Below, piece after piece: positions 19,827 through 32,556 of a stretch of 64,000 nt of DNA. Under the pieces are notes generated by a model. It did not search any database, was not told where the DNA came from, and saw only the letters and a list, made by a program, of their open reading frames with translations. The first letter of the stretch is position 1. The number at the start of each line of letters is the position of its first letter. Source of the stretch: Litsea cubeba (lineage: Eukaryota > Streptophyta > Magnoliopsida > Laurales > Lauraceae); assembly GCA_012931725.1 (NCBI GenBank), contig CM022945.1:21300318-21364317 (forward strand). The letters are read 5' to 3'. The position numbers and the translations under genes were made by a program.

Positions 19827-20810
19827 TCAGAAATAAAATTTCTTCAAGTGGGATGCATTCCACGGTCTCGGCAGCGGCTTGCCTTCCAAGTCTTCGAGCT
19901 TGTAGGCTGACTTTCCTGCCAGTGAGACTATTCTGAACGGGCCATGCCAGTTCGGGGCAAGTTTCCCCTCACTTGGTTCTTTGTCAGCTGGCAGGGTCTT
20001 CTTCAAAACGAGCTCTCCCGTGGTGAACCTTCTTTCTTTGACATTTTGATTGTATGCCCTGGCTAACCGCTGCTGATAGTCGGTCAGTCTCAGGGCTGCT
20101 GCTTCTCGTCGCTCGTCCGCCAGCTCCAGCTCCATTGCCAGGTTCGTCTCATTTCGGCCTTGGTCGACCAGCTCTGTCCTTAGGGTAGGAAGGCCGATTT
20201 CCAAGGGAATGACCGCCTCCATCCCGTAGGCCAGAGAGAAAGGTGTTGCCGAAGTGGACCTCCTTGGAGTTGTTCTGTATGCCCACAGCACGCTCGGAAG
20301 CTCCTCTGTCCATCTGCCCTTTGCCTTGTCCAGTCGCTTCTTCAGGCCGTCCAGGATCACTTTATTGGAGATTTCTGCCTGGCCATTACTCTGCGGATAT
20401 GCCGCGGTGGAGTAATGGTTTCTGATGCCGTGCTCTTGACAGAAGTCTCTGAAGGATTTGGAGTCGAACTGGGTCCCGTTATCCGAAATCAGGGTCCGGG
20501 GGGTGCCGAACCTCGTAAGGATGTTTTTCCAGACGAAGTTCCTGGAGTCCCTGTCCGTGATGGAAGATAACGGTTCAGCCTCTATCCACTTTGTGAAGTA
20601 GTCCGTAGCCACTATCAGCCATCTCTTGTTCCCTGGAGCTCGGTGAAGAGGCCCCACGATGTCCAGGCCCCATTGAGCGAAGGGCCATGGGCTGGAGAGG
20701 GGACTCAAATCCTGTGCTGGCTGATGGAGTGAGTGGGAGAACTTCTGGCATTTCTCGCATTTTCTGGCGTAGACCTGGGCGTCCTTCTGCATGTAGGGCC
20801 ACCAGTAACC
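19827..20810 (-). pseudogene. Tat element integrase, severed from pol by a nonsense codon
   Basis: Continues the pol frame beyond the TAG at 20811-20813. The zinc-binding region is split: its histidines lie before the stop (HEGICGSH) and its cysteines after it (CEKCQKF). The DDE core follows: D in DIVGPL, D in LISDNGTQF, E in SNGQAE. The C-terminal part (RFTTGELVLKK..NWHGPFRIV) is typical of Ty3 integrase. The stop is best read as CAG changed to TAG, a single C-to-T change. The domain is otherwise uninterrupted to its own stop at 19827. Confidence 0.9.
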
Positions 20811-23800
20811 CTAGCTGATTGCTCTGTAGGCCAATGACCGTCCTCCTATATGGCTGCCGCAGATTCCTTCGTGGATCTCATACAGGAAGTCGTTCACCTT
20901 GGTCGGGTGGACGCATTGGAGGTATGGACCTGTGAAGGACTTCCCGTAGAGTTTGCCTTCGGGAGAGAGCCAAAACCGAGCTGCCTTGAGCCTGATCTTG
21001 TGGGCTTCAGTCTTGTCCTCAGGGAGCTGGTCGTCCTTCAAGTAGGCGATGATTGGATCCATCCAGCTGGGGTCGAGGTCAGCACAGAGGACAAGCCGAG
21101 ATGAATGGAGTTCTAGACTTGACCTTGATACTGACCCGACTTCGATGGTCCTCTTCTTTCCTGCTTCAACAGCGGAGGCTAGGTTTGCAAGCGCATCTGC
21201 ATGCGTGTTGGTATCTCGGGATATTTGCCTGACCTCGGCTTTCTGGAATTGGGAGAGTAGTTTTTTTGCCAGGGCTAAGTAGGCCGCCATCCTGTCGTCC
21301 CTAGCCTGATAGTCTCCAGCGAGCTGGCTAGTCACCAGTTGAGAGTCGCTGAAGATCTCTAGGTGCTGGGCTCCGAGGATTTGGGCGCTGTTCAACCCTG
21401 CAATCAGTGCTTCGTACTCTGCCTCATTGTTCGTCGCTTTGAAGTCGAGGGTGAAAGCCTGCTCTATGACCAGTCCCTCTGGCGATTGGAGAACTATGCC
21501 GGCGCCAGCTCTCTTGGAGGTGGACGACCCGTCGACAAAGATCTTCCATGCCAAGGTGGGAGACTGCTGGACCTCTGTTTCTTCTGGCTCATGCCCTGTG
21601 CCCCCCAGTGCCGTGCCGAGCTGGGTCGGAGCCGGGTTGGGGGAGACGAATTCGACTATGAAGTCTGCCAGAATCTGGGCTTTGATCGCAGTTCGGGGAC
21701 GGTACTGTATATCGTATTGCCCCAGTTCAACTGCCCACTTTGATATACGCCCTGAAAAGTCAGCTTTCTTGAACAATGAACGGAGTGGGTGCTCCGTGAT
21801 CACCACAATGGTGTGGGATTGAAAATAATGGGAGAGCTTGCGGGAGGCGGTGACAAGAGCCAACGCAAGCTTCTCCAATAGGAGGTACCTGGTCTCGGCA
21901 TCGAGCAGGGTTTTGCTTGTATAGTAGATTGGCTTTTGAACCCCCTCGTCCTCCCTGATGAGGACGGAGCTCACTGCGTGATCCGAGACCGCAAGGTACA
22001 AATACAGAATCTCCCCCAAAGTTGGGGTGGAGAGTAAAGGTGGTGACATTAAATAAGTTTTGAGTGCGGCCAATGCCTGGTCGCACTCGGGGGTCCATTG
22101 GAACTTCAAATTTTTTCTAAGAAGCTGAAAGAAAGGCCTGCACTTATCTGATGAGCGGCTGATGAAGCGATTGAGTGCGGCGGCCATTCCTGTGAGCCTC
22201 TGAACTTCCTTCGTGGTAGAGGGACTCTGGATGTCCTGGATGGCAGTAATCTGGTCCGGGTTGGCCTCTATCCCCCTCCGCGTTACCAAGCTGCCGAGGA
22301 ACTTGCCAGAGGCTACGCCGAAGGCGCACTTGGAAGCGTTGAGCTTGAGCTTGTACGCGCGGAGGATGTCGAAGACTTGGCTGAGATCCGCCAGGTGGTC
22401 GCTGGAGCGCACAGATTTGACGACCATGTCGTCGATGTACACCTCTACCGATCGGCCGAGCTGGGCCTGGAACATTTTTGTGACGAGGCGCTGATAGGTC
22501 GCCCCCGCGTTCTTCAGCCCGAAGGGCATTACCTTATAGCAGTAAGTGCCGCGGGGGGTGATGAACGATGTTTTCTCCTCGTCAGGTTCGTAGAGCGGGA
22601 TCTGATGATAGCCTCGGTAGGCGTCAAGGAAGCTCATTCGGTCGTGACCGGCGGTGGCGTCGATCAGTTGGTCAATCTTTGGGAGGGGGAAACTGTCCTT
22701 AGGGCAAGCCCTGTTCAAGTCGGTGAAGTCTACGCACACCCTCCACTTCCCAGTTTTCTTCTTGACCACCACCGTGTTGGCCAACCACACCGGGTACTGG
22801 ACTTCCCGGATGGCCCCTGCTTTTAGCAGGTTGTCGACCTCTTCGACGACCGCATCTGTCTGCTGCAGCCCGGTCCTGCGGGCCCTCTGCACTACCGGCT
22901 TGTGGTCGGGGTCGACGTTGAGCCTATGGCACATGACCTCAGGGTCGACCCCAGGCATTTCGCTTGGGCTCCAAGCGAAGACGTCCACATTCTGCATCAA
23001 GAACCGAGAGAGTTCGGCCCTTTCTTCGTCTGACAGCTGGGTGCCAATCAGGAAGAAACGGTCTGGGTCTGCCGGGTCTAGCCTGACCTCGGCCAGGTCC
23101 TCGATGCTCTTCTTCTCAGGGTCCCGACCGATCTCATCGAGGCCTTTCTCGAACTCGGCCAGGTTGACGCGCTCTGGCTCCTTCACTACTGGGACTGCGG
23201 CCAGCATGCACTGCCTCGCCTGCTGCTGGTCTCCCTCCACTGTGACTACTTCCATCTTGCCCTCCTCATTCTCGTGGACGAACTTCAGCTTTTGGTGGAG
23301 TGAAGATGGAACTGCCTCTAGCTTGTGGAGCCACGTTCTGCCCAGAATGGCATTGTAGGGAGAAGGGGCGTCCACAACCAAGAAGTCGGCCAGCACGGAT
23401 GCTCCGCCAACTTGGGTTTTCAAAGTGATCCTACCCTTGGGATAGACTGGCGTGGCAGATAATCCTAGCAAGGGTGCTCGGACCTCCGTGAGGTCTGCTT
23501 CGGAGAGTTTCATCCTTTTGAAGCAGTCGTAGTAGAGGACCTCGGAAGAGCTGCCGGAGTCGACGAGGATCCTCTTCACGGTGAAGTCTCCCAGCTTCAT
23601 GGTGAGGAGCAGGGGGTCGTTGTGAGGGACCTGGACTCCCTCTAGATCTCGATCCGAGAACGAGATGGCGGGTCGATCACGGCGTGCTTTCTTGGGTGCC
23701 GGGGCGAGTTCGGCTTTCATAACTTCTTTCTCGTGCGAAGCCCGCCTGGATTCGGCACGGGTCTGAGAGCTTCCCCGGGATGAGGAAGCGGGAGCTGAGG

Positions 23801-24275
23801 ACGCCAGATGGATCACGTTGATGATCTTCTCTGAGTCCTCGCTGTCTGGAGCCGGGGCTGCGCTCTGGTGGATTCGGCCCTCACTGCCGCCGGCATCACC
23901 TGCCTTGATGAACTCAGGGATGTGGCCCTGTTCGGCCAGCTTCTCCAGATACCCCTGCAAAGTTCTGCATTCTTCGGTCTTGTGCCCGTTGCCCTTATGG
24001 AAGGAGCAGTAGAGCTTGCTTCGGGGGCCTTCGGTGGGCTCATTCTTCAAGGGCGGAGGATACTTGAAGAACGGCTTGGTCCTGATCTTGGTCAGGATGC
24101 GGTAGATCGGCTCCCTTGAAGACGACGTTGACGCTCTGACTGGCGCTGGAGGGAGGTCTGGGCTTCCAAGTGCCCCCAGACCTGGACGACGAAGGCTTCG
24201 CCGAACTGGAGACCCAGTCCCGCTTGGGCTCCTGCTTCTGGGAGGGCCTCCCGCCTCTCTGCCGAGGTTGGCCAC
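20811..24275 (-). pseudogene. Tat element pol: late gag, protease, reverse transcriptase, RNase H, second RNase H
   Basis: One open frame of 1154 codons. In order: the end of gag with a zinc-knuckle-like CSFHKGNGHKTEEC; aspartic protease with ILVDSGSS; reverse transcriptase with VEVYIDDMVVK and the LPKIDQLID, FLDAYRGYHQI and FGLKNAGATY blocks; RT-associated RNase H (YYTSKTLLDAETRY); then a second RNase H opening KIFVDGSSTSKRAGAG, characteristic of the Tat lineage. The frame ends at TAG 20811-20813 within the integrase zinc finger. The ATG at 24275 is only where the frame opens and overlaps gag; it is not a credible independent start. Without readthrough no integrase is made. Confidence 0.92.
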
Positions 24276-25587
24276 TCTTCTGTTCGGGCTCTGGGTGCCC
24301 GTCCTGATCCCTAGCTTGGATCTCGTCTTCCTCCCGGGCGATGAAGCGCTTCACCCGGGACATCAATTCTGACATGGACTCTGGGGTGTCCCCGGCCAAG
24401 TCCTTTCGCAAGTCGATGCCGGGGATCAGGGCATGCTGGAAGGCGTAGATGGCTATCCCCTCCCTCGCGCCCTCGATCTGGCTGTAGACCGCCCAGAATC
24501 GGTGGGTGAACTTGGCGAGAGTTTCGCCCTGCTTCATTCTTAGGGCGATGAGGTCCCCTTCCTTCTTGGGGACGACGGTATAGGCTTGGAACTTCTTCAG
24601 GAAGGAGAGCTGGAGCTCCTTCCAACTGGAAACTGACTGCTCCGGGAGAGAGCAGAACCACTTCAGGGGGAGGTCACCCAAACTGGAGGAGAAGATTTTG
24701 CAGTTTAGGTGGCCCTCGTTTCCCCAGATGGACATCTTCTGGGAGAAGTGTCGGAGGTGTGCAGATGGGTCGGACAGTCCGTCGTAGGGGACGAACCGCG
24801 GGACGGTGAACTTCCTGGGCAAGGGGGTGCGCTCGATCTCTTTTGTGAAGGGCGAGCCCCCCAGATCAACGTGACCACAGATCTGCTTCTGGTCCCGCAT
24901 GTCCAAGTTATGCTGGAGAGCCAGTCTGACACGTTTGTCGAACCACTCCTGCTCGTCGTCCTCCTCTGGAGTCTGAACTCTGGACTTTCGCTTGGGGTGG
25001 TTCGGACTGCGATGGCTATGAGTTCGGCCATCGCGACTATGGTGACTCCGGCTGTTGCTCGAGCCTTCGTCACGAATCTGGCTCCGTTTCTGGTCCAGAT
25101 GATGTCTGAGGTCCTCGCGGGGAGGCCGGGCTGCCCTGCTGGGGGCGTCCCCCTTCTTCCCTTGAGGCTCAGAGACTTGCCTCAAGGAGGCAGTTCGCGT
25201 TGCCTTCAGCTGCTGTTGGAGCTGCTGGAGCTCTCGGACTAACTGCTCCTGCTTCTGGAGAAGAGCGTCTTGGGCTGCGACGTCTCCTCCAGCGGCTGGA
25301 GGTTGAACGTGGCGCGTCTCTCCTACGGCCACGGCTTTGTCCTTCCGAGGACGTTCGCGCCGGTGCTCGTCGCGTCGGGGTGGCACGGTTTCGTCCGCTG
25401 AGAGCGAGGCCTCGACTCCCTCTTGGAAGGGGATCTCGACAAAGAGTTGGGAGCCCAGGCGGCCCTCGCCTGCGGATGTGCCTTGGACCGTTCGGGATCG
25501 TCCCTGAGGAGGGACGTCCGTTGACGGTGGTAGCATCTCGAGAACTGGTCTTGAGGATTCTCCGCCTTTCTTAGCTTTCGGTGGCAT
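24040..25587 (-). pseudogene. Tat element gag, frameshifted at its 3' end
   Basis: Starts at the ATG at 25587 (MPPKAKKGG), about 100 nt after the 5' LTR and primer-binding site; the frame is open upstream but no better start exists. It has a charged N-terminal part, then the retrotransposon gag domain (PRKFTVPRFVPYDGLSDPSAH .. WFCSLPEQSVSSWKEL .. FLKKFQ). The nucleocapsid-like half, with REPIYRILTKIRTKPFFKYP and the zinc knuckle, lies in the pol frame. A one-base shift therefore separates them, somewhere about 24110-24270. Tat elements usually keep gag and pol in one frame, so I read this as a lesion; a programmed shift is possible, but I see no clear slippery site. Confidence 0.82.
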
Positions 25588-25672
25588 GGCTTCTGTGAGA
25601 TCGAGGTTTAGAAGGTCGTTTGGAAAGATTTGGAGAAGGTTGGGAAGGTTTTGAGAGGTTGGGATATTACTT

Positions 25673-25690
25673 CCCCACAGACGGCGCCAA
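25673..25690 (-). other. Primer-binding site of the Tat element
   Basis: Immediately after the 5' LTR the minus strand reads TTGGCGCCGTCTGTGGGG. TGGCGCC at this place is the usual start of Tat/Athila-type primer sites, complementary to the 3' end of a tRNA. I do not assign the tRNA species. Confidence 0.75.
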
Positions 25691-25691
25691 T

Positions 25692-26624
25692 TGTAGGTGC
25701 AGAAAATAATGACCCACAATAAGAGGGTGCCTTACAGGACTTATCCGAGAAGATGGTGATGACTGTATGTGACTGGATGCCGTCCGGAAACCTGAAAGGG
25801 AAGAACAAATGGTCAGAGGACCCTGGCCTGGGCGGCGCAAGGCTCTCCGATGCCAAAGTCAGTATGGGAACTGGAGCAATGGAAGGAGGGGAAGAAGAGA
25901 GGCAGAGTAACGGCTCTGGGTATGGAAAATGGCATACCTTGGATGGTGGCTTGAACCTCTATTTATAGTGCGTGGAACGTATCTTTTTGGAGATATTTTG
26001 GTGTGGGTCTTGCGATTTGACTGGGAAGTCATGATCAGCCCACATTGCATTAATTGTGGTCCAATCCAGCCCACTATGCATTAAATGCCCGTCGGGTCAG
26101 CCCACATCGCATTTAATGCACATCTTGTTGGGCCAGATCCTGTTGGGCGCCTTTGGCGGTAGGGGTACCAGCGGATCTGCCCTCGGGCCCTGCCCTGATG
26201 TGGCCTCAGCCGCTGGATGCCGTTCTGTCAGGGATCTGGCGAAGATTGTAGGCGGCTGGATTTCGCATCTGTCCCACTAGCTCGTGCCCCTATCCCTCCA
26301 CGTGCCTGATGACGTGGGGGATGAGGGGCGCATGTGAAGGTTCTCTTTTGCTTCGGCTTCTGTCCCGGCTTCTTCAGCCGAGGTGGAGCTTTCTGCCGAG
26401 ATGGTACCCGGGGTGGCTCAGCCGAGGTGGAGCTCCTTTCCGAGATGACGCCCGAGGTGGGCCAGTTCGGCGCTAAGGGCCCGGAGCTGCCTGACTTCGG
26501 CCGGGCCTCCTGCCCTGGTAGCCGGGGTGAGCTTGGTGCCACGTGGATGGCACGTGAGAATGCTTAACCTCATCTGATGGCTGCGATTAACTTAATCCTG
26601 TGGTTCTGGAAATCTCCCCACACA
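25692..26624 (-). repeat. 5' LTR of the Tat element
   Basis: 933 bp, nearly identical to the 3' LTR and likewise bounded by TG..CA on the minus strand. The target duplication GGAAC follows at 26625-26629. Contains the element's promoter (TATA at 25960-25967). Confidence 0.93.
25960..25967 (-). promoter_or_regulatory. TATA box of the Tat 5' LTR
   Basis: Minus strand TATAAATA in the context CACTATAAATAGAGG, about 270 bp before the LTR 3' boundary. This is a suitable place for the U3/R junction of gag-pol transcription. Confidence 0.65.
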
Positions 26625-26629
26625 GGAAC

Positions 26630-27572
26630 TACTTATAAAAGTTTTCATGATGATGCCATGGAGCTACTTATAAAAATTCGAACAGCCCAAAGTAGTCAAT
26701 ATCCTTGCAAAATTTCATTCAAATAGGATTTTGGCTCACTTTTAGATTGATAATTATAAAAGACTATAAACAAAATACTATAGTAATTTTTAATATTTTA
26801 TTATTAAATTTGACAGTGTACAGGGGCTTATAAAAAGAGAGGCCATGCATTTATAATAGCATAAATGGATTGCAATGCACAAATGCTGATATTTATAATT
26901 TTGTATGACATGACTCTTGTTTAAAAAATAAAGTCAATAAGAAATTGAGTCATAACCTCCACCAAAGGCTTTAGAACTAGGATTATTGCAGGTGTAATTA
27001 TTATTTCCTTTGTTTAGAAGATCATCCTATTAAGGAAAAAAATCATTTTCTTGAGGTTATCCATTTATTTCAAGAATCTTTTAGAAAATGAAGATGCTAT
27101 TTCAATAATTTGGAGGTTAATGATAATCAAAAGAGGTAAACCATGCGCTTGTTCTTCTTGGATTCTCAAGTGTTTTTTTCTTTGAATTCTATATATGGAC
27201 CATCGATGGACCACATCCGTACTTGGGTATTTGTGCATTGTATTTTCATTGTATATAGGATGCATCGGGACAAGTTATAATAAGTTTGGGTTTCCAACAA
27301 AGAAATTAAAGAGTTGTATTAACCATAAGAGCCATATCATATCATGCGACTCAATTTCTTTTTTATTTTTTATTTTTTTATATTTTAATCAAACTTATCA
27401 ATAATCAATTTAAAGGTGGGTCCCACTTCAATTCAAGGTGATAGGATTATATAAGAAACATGTTAATTTAAAAGTTGCTATTAGAGTAGTGAGGAAGAGG
27501 GAGCTTCTATAAGCATGAGAGAGGTGGGTGGGCCCTCCTTAATTATAGAGGTGCGTATCATTTCAATATTTA
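26630..27572. other. AT-rich intergenic DNA
   Basis: No gene, known repeat or conserved motif recognised between the Tat element and the Harbinger terminus. TTA at 27570-27572 is the presumed target site copy of the Harbinger element. Confidence 0.5.
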
Positions 27573-29752
27573 GGGACTGTTTGGATGCACAAGAAAGTAT
27601 AAGATTTTTTGATTTTTAAGAAAGTTTTCTTCTCTTTAAAAATGGGCTTTTTGGATAACTTGGGAATTTAAACTATTATCTACTATCCTTTTAAACTATT
27701 GAGAGATTTTTTCCTTCATCCCTATGGTGTAGAAAAGAATTTTACAAGATACTATTATGTGATTTCATGGGCTTCCATCTTGCGTGTACTCCTAATCGTT
27801 TTTTCCCCTCCCGCTTCCTCTCTCTCCTCTTCTTTTTCCTCTCCCGCCTCATCAGTTCGGCCCCTTCTCTTTCCCTCTCCCACGTCTTCTTCACTTTCCC
27901 TCTCCCACATCGTCTACTCTTCCTCCCCTATCATCCCCTCTTTGGAAGAGTGGTATGTTATTTCTTTCTTTATAGAAAGATTGAGTCTTCTGATCATTTC
28001 CAAGTTTCTTTAGGAGTTATTTGAAAAATGATAGGAATGGAAAAATTGGGGTCTATTCTAATTGGTTTTTCAATTAATTGAATACATTCTAATTTTTTGC
28101 GTTTTGTGGTTCATATGCATCTGTGAATTGGTTGAATCTCGCATGTTCTCCTTTTGTTTTGTTTGTTTGTTGTGAATAAGAGTATTTAGTTCCTCACTTT
28201 ATGGTTGGAGTTTGTTTGGATAATTGGATGTCTACTATATTTGTTCAGATAATGTAGTGGAATTGAACAAACATCTGTTCTTATAAGTGTTTAGGGGTGG
28301 TGTGCGTTTTCTGGATTTGGATCTGATTCTGAAAAAGGTTCTTTGTATCTCCAAAAGACCACTTTCCTTTAATTTAATTCAAGAACAACAGATATTGTTG
28401 TGTGGAACAGAGCCTGAATTTCTTGAACCTCAGGCATGAAGTATTACCGGATGAACCAGATGTATATAGTAGGAAAAGCTTCGTTTTCTTCTATGGGAAA
28501 TCCTTGTCTAACTATCTGCTTTCCCATGTTAATCTTCATATTGTCATGACCAACACCACTTATCATCTACTGGATTATGTTATGTGTAGTGCATGCTAAA
28601 AAAAAACTAACTAGTCTAAATAGTGGCGGTCATGCTTATTCTTGATCTCTTTAATGGATTCACAGCTTACACTCAATGTAGTAACATGGGTAGGAGATAT
28701 TTTCAATCTTTATAGAGATTGGAAACAGTTGTTAAGGATATCAAAATGTTTAACTCTATAACGAACGTGCCCTTTCTACATATTCGTAGATAATTGAATG
28801 AAGAAGCTGATAATTTGGAAGAAGAAGGTGTGTTTAGAACTGAGTTTGTGATTGGAAAATCGGTACCTTTATACTTTCAAAGGCTGTTTGTGGCCTTGGT
28901 GGGCTTCCATTGGATGCTGTGCAATTTCCTTTTCAATATATCAACTTACACTTCTAGGAAAAAAAGAGAAAAGAAAATCCCACATGTTAGAGGCTATTCT
29001 CCCTTATCGTTGATGTAGAAGTACTGAAATATTCACTGTTATCTGGAGACAATTACCTTTGGCATTGGACACTATGAAAAGTATTTGTTTTAAATTGGTT
29101 TTTTCCCCTCCCCTTACAGCCTATTCACTGTGTCACATGCTGGATGAGTGGCATGGGTCACCACAGAGGGAGGAACAAGGGAAAGCGGTAGAGGAAAAAT
29201 TAGAATTTCTCCTTTTTTGTTAGTTGGATGCAAATTTCTGCATTTTCCTTGATTCTTTACTGTTATCTTTTTCTAGATTTCTGTATATAGCAAAGGAAGC
29301 GAAGAAGAGTAAAACAACCTTCATTAGGATTGAACAATGTCTTGCTAACATCTTTGAGTCTCGCAAGCAATGCCCCCAACAAATACCTTAGTATAAGTAG
29401 TGTCTCCAAACTGCCCTGCCAAATTAGATGGAGTGATCTTCACCAACTATTACACGATTATAGAAAGCATAATATAGGGGAGAGATCTAAATAATCCTGT
29501 TATGAAACTCTTTTTAGACCCCAACCAATAGTAGTGTTTGTTGAGGACAGAAAGAAGAACTGAGTGAATTGAGAATCCTCCTATGCAACAAATAATAAAA
29601 TGGAAGCACATCATGCAAACCATCAATGGCATTAGACGTTCAAGAAAGATGGTCACACCATATATATGTAATTGCATTGTGTTTACTATGTGAATTGCTT
29701 TACTTTCGGTATTAAAAATCAGAACTTTAATTGATCAGGTATCATTTGAAAG

Positions 29753-30892
29753 ATGTCTTCATTGCCTTCCGACTCCAAAGGTGGAAATAGAGATTCATGG
29801 ACACCTGCACAAGATGCATTTGTAGTTAATTTTTTAGCAGAACAATGTAGTTTAGGGCACTTCTCTAACAATGGAGTTAAGAAAGAAATATGGAGAAAAG
29901 CAACAGAAGAATTAAATAATAAATTTAATATTTCGGTAACCGTACAACAATTAAAAAGTCATATGGCATATTTGAAAGCCCGATATAGGATTGTGAAGGC
30001 GTTGAGATAACAAAGTGGGTTTGGATTGAATGACCTTTTGCAGATTTGCATTGCAGATGAAGATGTGTGGAATCGTTATATTCAGGTATATTTGCATGGA
30101 AACATAAATCTCATTAATAAAAACTATCCATTTGAACTAAGTTTATTAATAATTAATAGTATTTTTTTTTTCACAGGCACACCCAGAAGCAAAAGCATAT
30201 AGAAGGACTTCTTTTCCGCTATATGATAATCTTAGCATCATATATGACGGTATAATATTTAATTTATTACATTGCCCAAAACAATATATATTTTGAGGAT
30301 GAGAAATAATTTTGATTATAAACTTATTGTTATAGGTTGTACGGCAGAGGGCAAGCGACAAAAGTCAAGTCGCATCCCAATTACACAACCCTGTGTGGAA
30401 GAGCAAATTCCCGTTCAGAATTGCGCTAGTCCTGTTATATCTCAACCACCATCTAATGAGCGAGTGGAAGAGTCTGGTTCAAGCTCAGAGAATGTAATGA
30501 TAATGACACAAAAAGATAATCGAAGCAAACGTTGTTCTGCAGTACCAAAATCACTAAATCATCAAAAAAGAAGTCGAACAAGTGCTGGTGAGAGAATAGC
30601 TGATGAAATCTCAAGAATGGTGACATCATCCGATCGCTTATGTGCTGTAACTCCACCTACATCAACAAAAGACTCGTATGAAATATGCCTAGAAAAACTT
30701 CAAAAAATAGAAGAACTAGATGAAGACACTATCATAAAAGCAGTAAATTTTCTTCGAGATCAACAAAATGCAATCGCAATTATGACCCTCAAAGGACCAT
30801 TGCGATTGCGATGGCTTCGTCAAAACTGTGGGGCGGCCAGATGCATAAGTCTCTATAATTTTATAATGGTTTTAATAAACTTTTTTGCATAG
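29753..30892 (+). pseudogene. Harbinger-associated Myb/SANT-like DNA-binding protein
   Basis: The first exon opens MSSLPSDSKGG and carries a Myb_DNA-bind_3-type trihelix-like domain (WTPAQDAFVVNFLAEQC .. GVKKEIWRKATEELN .. QQLKSHMAYLKARYRIVK). Plausible exons are 29753-30085, 30177-30249 and 30336-30892, joined by GT..AG introns in matching phase (963 nt, 321 codons with the stop). A TAA at 30008-30010 interrupts exon 1 after VKALR, in the place of a probable glutamine before QSGFG. The C-terminal part is hydrophilic, with a helical segment LEKLQKIEELDEDTIIKAV. In PIF/Harbinger elements this partner binds the transposase and the element's ends. Here it can make only a truncated protein. Confidence 0.75.
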
Positions 30893-31200
30893 TTTATTAT
30901 GAGATTGATGATGTTAAGAACTTTGTTAGTTACTCTTTTAATAATGCTTCATTGAGTCGTTTAAGTTGGGTTTGAGGATGCTTAAAATATTGTTCATTAC
31001 TCTTTTAATATATAATAATTCATTTTGTGACTTCAAATGATATTTTATCAATGCTTGAATTATTTGTTAGTGGTTCTTAATAGAATGTCTTTAATATTGT
31101 ATTTATTTTTTTGCAGATATATATTTGATTTTACTATGAAGGATTTCATTTATTAAAACTAAATATTTATTTTATTGCAGAAATTATAAAGAAAAACATA

Positions 31201-32556
31201 ATGTCTAATGATGACATTAATACCAGTCGAAGGGAGCAGGTTAGACTTAATATGCTTACAGTAGCAGCTGTTGTTGGTTGGTACATAGACACTTATCTTG
31301 ATAAAAAGCCATGTCGTGATTCATCAGTTTCTGGTGCTGTTTATGTACATGAATTATTATTTGGTCATTTAGAACGTTTTCGACAAGTTTGTCGTATGGA
31401 AAGGCCCATATTTATGAAGTTGTGCAATGTTATTCGTAGCACAAATCTTTTGTGATACACGAGATATAACTCTCGAAGAACAACTCATAATGTTCCTATT
31501 CACAATCGGTCATAGTGCTGTCAATCGTCAAGTTCAAGAACGTTTTCAACATTCAGGTGAAACAATCAGTCGTTATTTCAATGGAGTTCTTCAAGCTATA
31601 CTTTCTCTTTCAACACAATACATACGTGATCCATCAATCAATGTTCCAATAGAAATTACAAATGATACGCGTTTTTACCCATTTTTAAGGTAAATAATAT
31701 CCTTTTAATTTAGACAATGTACTTATGATTAGTTTAATGATTCATTTTACGTAATATAGGATTGTATCGGAATAATTGATGGCACACATATTCCTGTGTT
31801 CGTCGAGTCCCATAAGCAAGCACCGTATCGAAATCGACACGGATTATATCACAAAATGTTATGACCGCTTGTACTTTTGATTTAAAGTTCATTCATATTC
31901 AAGCAGGATGGGAGTGATCAGCATCAGACGCTGTTGTTTTAAGGGCCGCAGAGAAATATGGCTTTAAAGTACCACGAGGTATGGAATTTTATTTTGCTTC
32001 GATCAAATAATCCCATTTATTTATTAATCAAAATCTTACTTGTATTTCATTAGGTAAATATTATCTAGTTGATGCTGGATATGGAAACACTCCTAATTAC
32101 ATTGCCCCATATCGAGGAGTGCGATATCATTTGAGAGAGTTTGCTCGTGAAAGTATAGGCCCACAAGATGCCAAAGAACTATTCAACCTTCGCCATTCTT
32201 CCTTACGGAATGCAATTGAGCATGTTTTCGGTGTAATAAAAAATCGCTTTCCAATATTGAAAAACACTTCTTCTCATTCATTTGACGCGGTTACGGATGT
32301 AATAATTGCATGTTGCACCTTAAACAATTTCATTCACATCCACACTAACGGTGAGGATTGGATATTTGAAGAGTATGACTTTCAATATGAGAATCAGTCT
32401 TCTGAACAGGAGGATATCAATGAACCGGATGATGATTATAGCACGGATGGGCGACGTCGGGAGTGCAATAGAATGCGAGAAGTAATTGCAAATGCTATGT
32501 GGGATGAATACAGCATTCGCACTAGAAGGCTAAGAGATCGGCATGAGCATCAATAA
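31201..32556 (+). pseudogene. PIF/Harbinger DDE transposase, degenerate
   Basis: Homology runs in pieces. An N-terminal part (31201-31455) ends in a frameshift near 31437-31455 and resumes as DITLEEQLIMFLFTIGH, SGETISRYFNGVLQAI (to 31690). An intron follows (GTAAAT at 31690, AG before 31761). DDE segment 1 is GIIDGTHIPV (about 31768), followed by a frame break near 31858. DDE segment 2 is the D in SASDAVVL (about 31920), with a TGA two codons before it. A second intron (about 31979-32053) leads to a clean last exon with the catalytic E in RNAIEHVFGVIKNRFP and an acidic tail ending at 32556. The domain order and the DDE residues fit the HARBI1-like family; the lesions rule out a working enzyme. 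Confidence 0.8.

Larger units (their letters stand above)
13652..26624 (-). mobile_element. Ty3/gypsy LTR retrotransposon, Tat-type lineage, full length but defective
   Basis: A 12,973-bp element flanked by the perfect 5-bp target duplication GGAAC. Transcription runs on the minus strand: 5' LTR (26624-25692), PBS, gag, pol (protease, RT, RNase H, extra RNase H, integrase), a 103-bp minisatellite, an oppositely oriented gene, PPT, 3' LTR (14595-13652). A second RNase H domain before integrase, a long region between pol and the 3' LTR, and a gene on the opposite strand are the marks of the Tat group (Grande, RIRE2 and Ogre relatives). The two LTRs differ, by eye, by about nine substitutions and one 11-bp duplication, so insertion was recent. 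The element cannot act alone: gag has a frameshift and pol a nonsense codon. Confidence 0.93.

Noticed and set aside
24040..24275. Programmed frameshift between gag and pol
   Set aside because: The shift lies inside gag, before its zinc knuckle, and no clear slippery heptamer is seen. A lesion is simpler.
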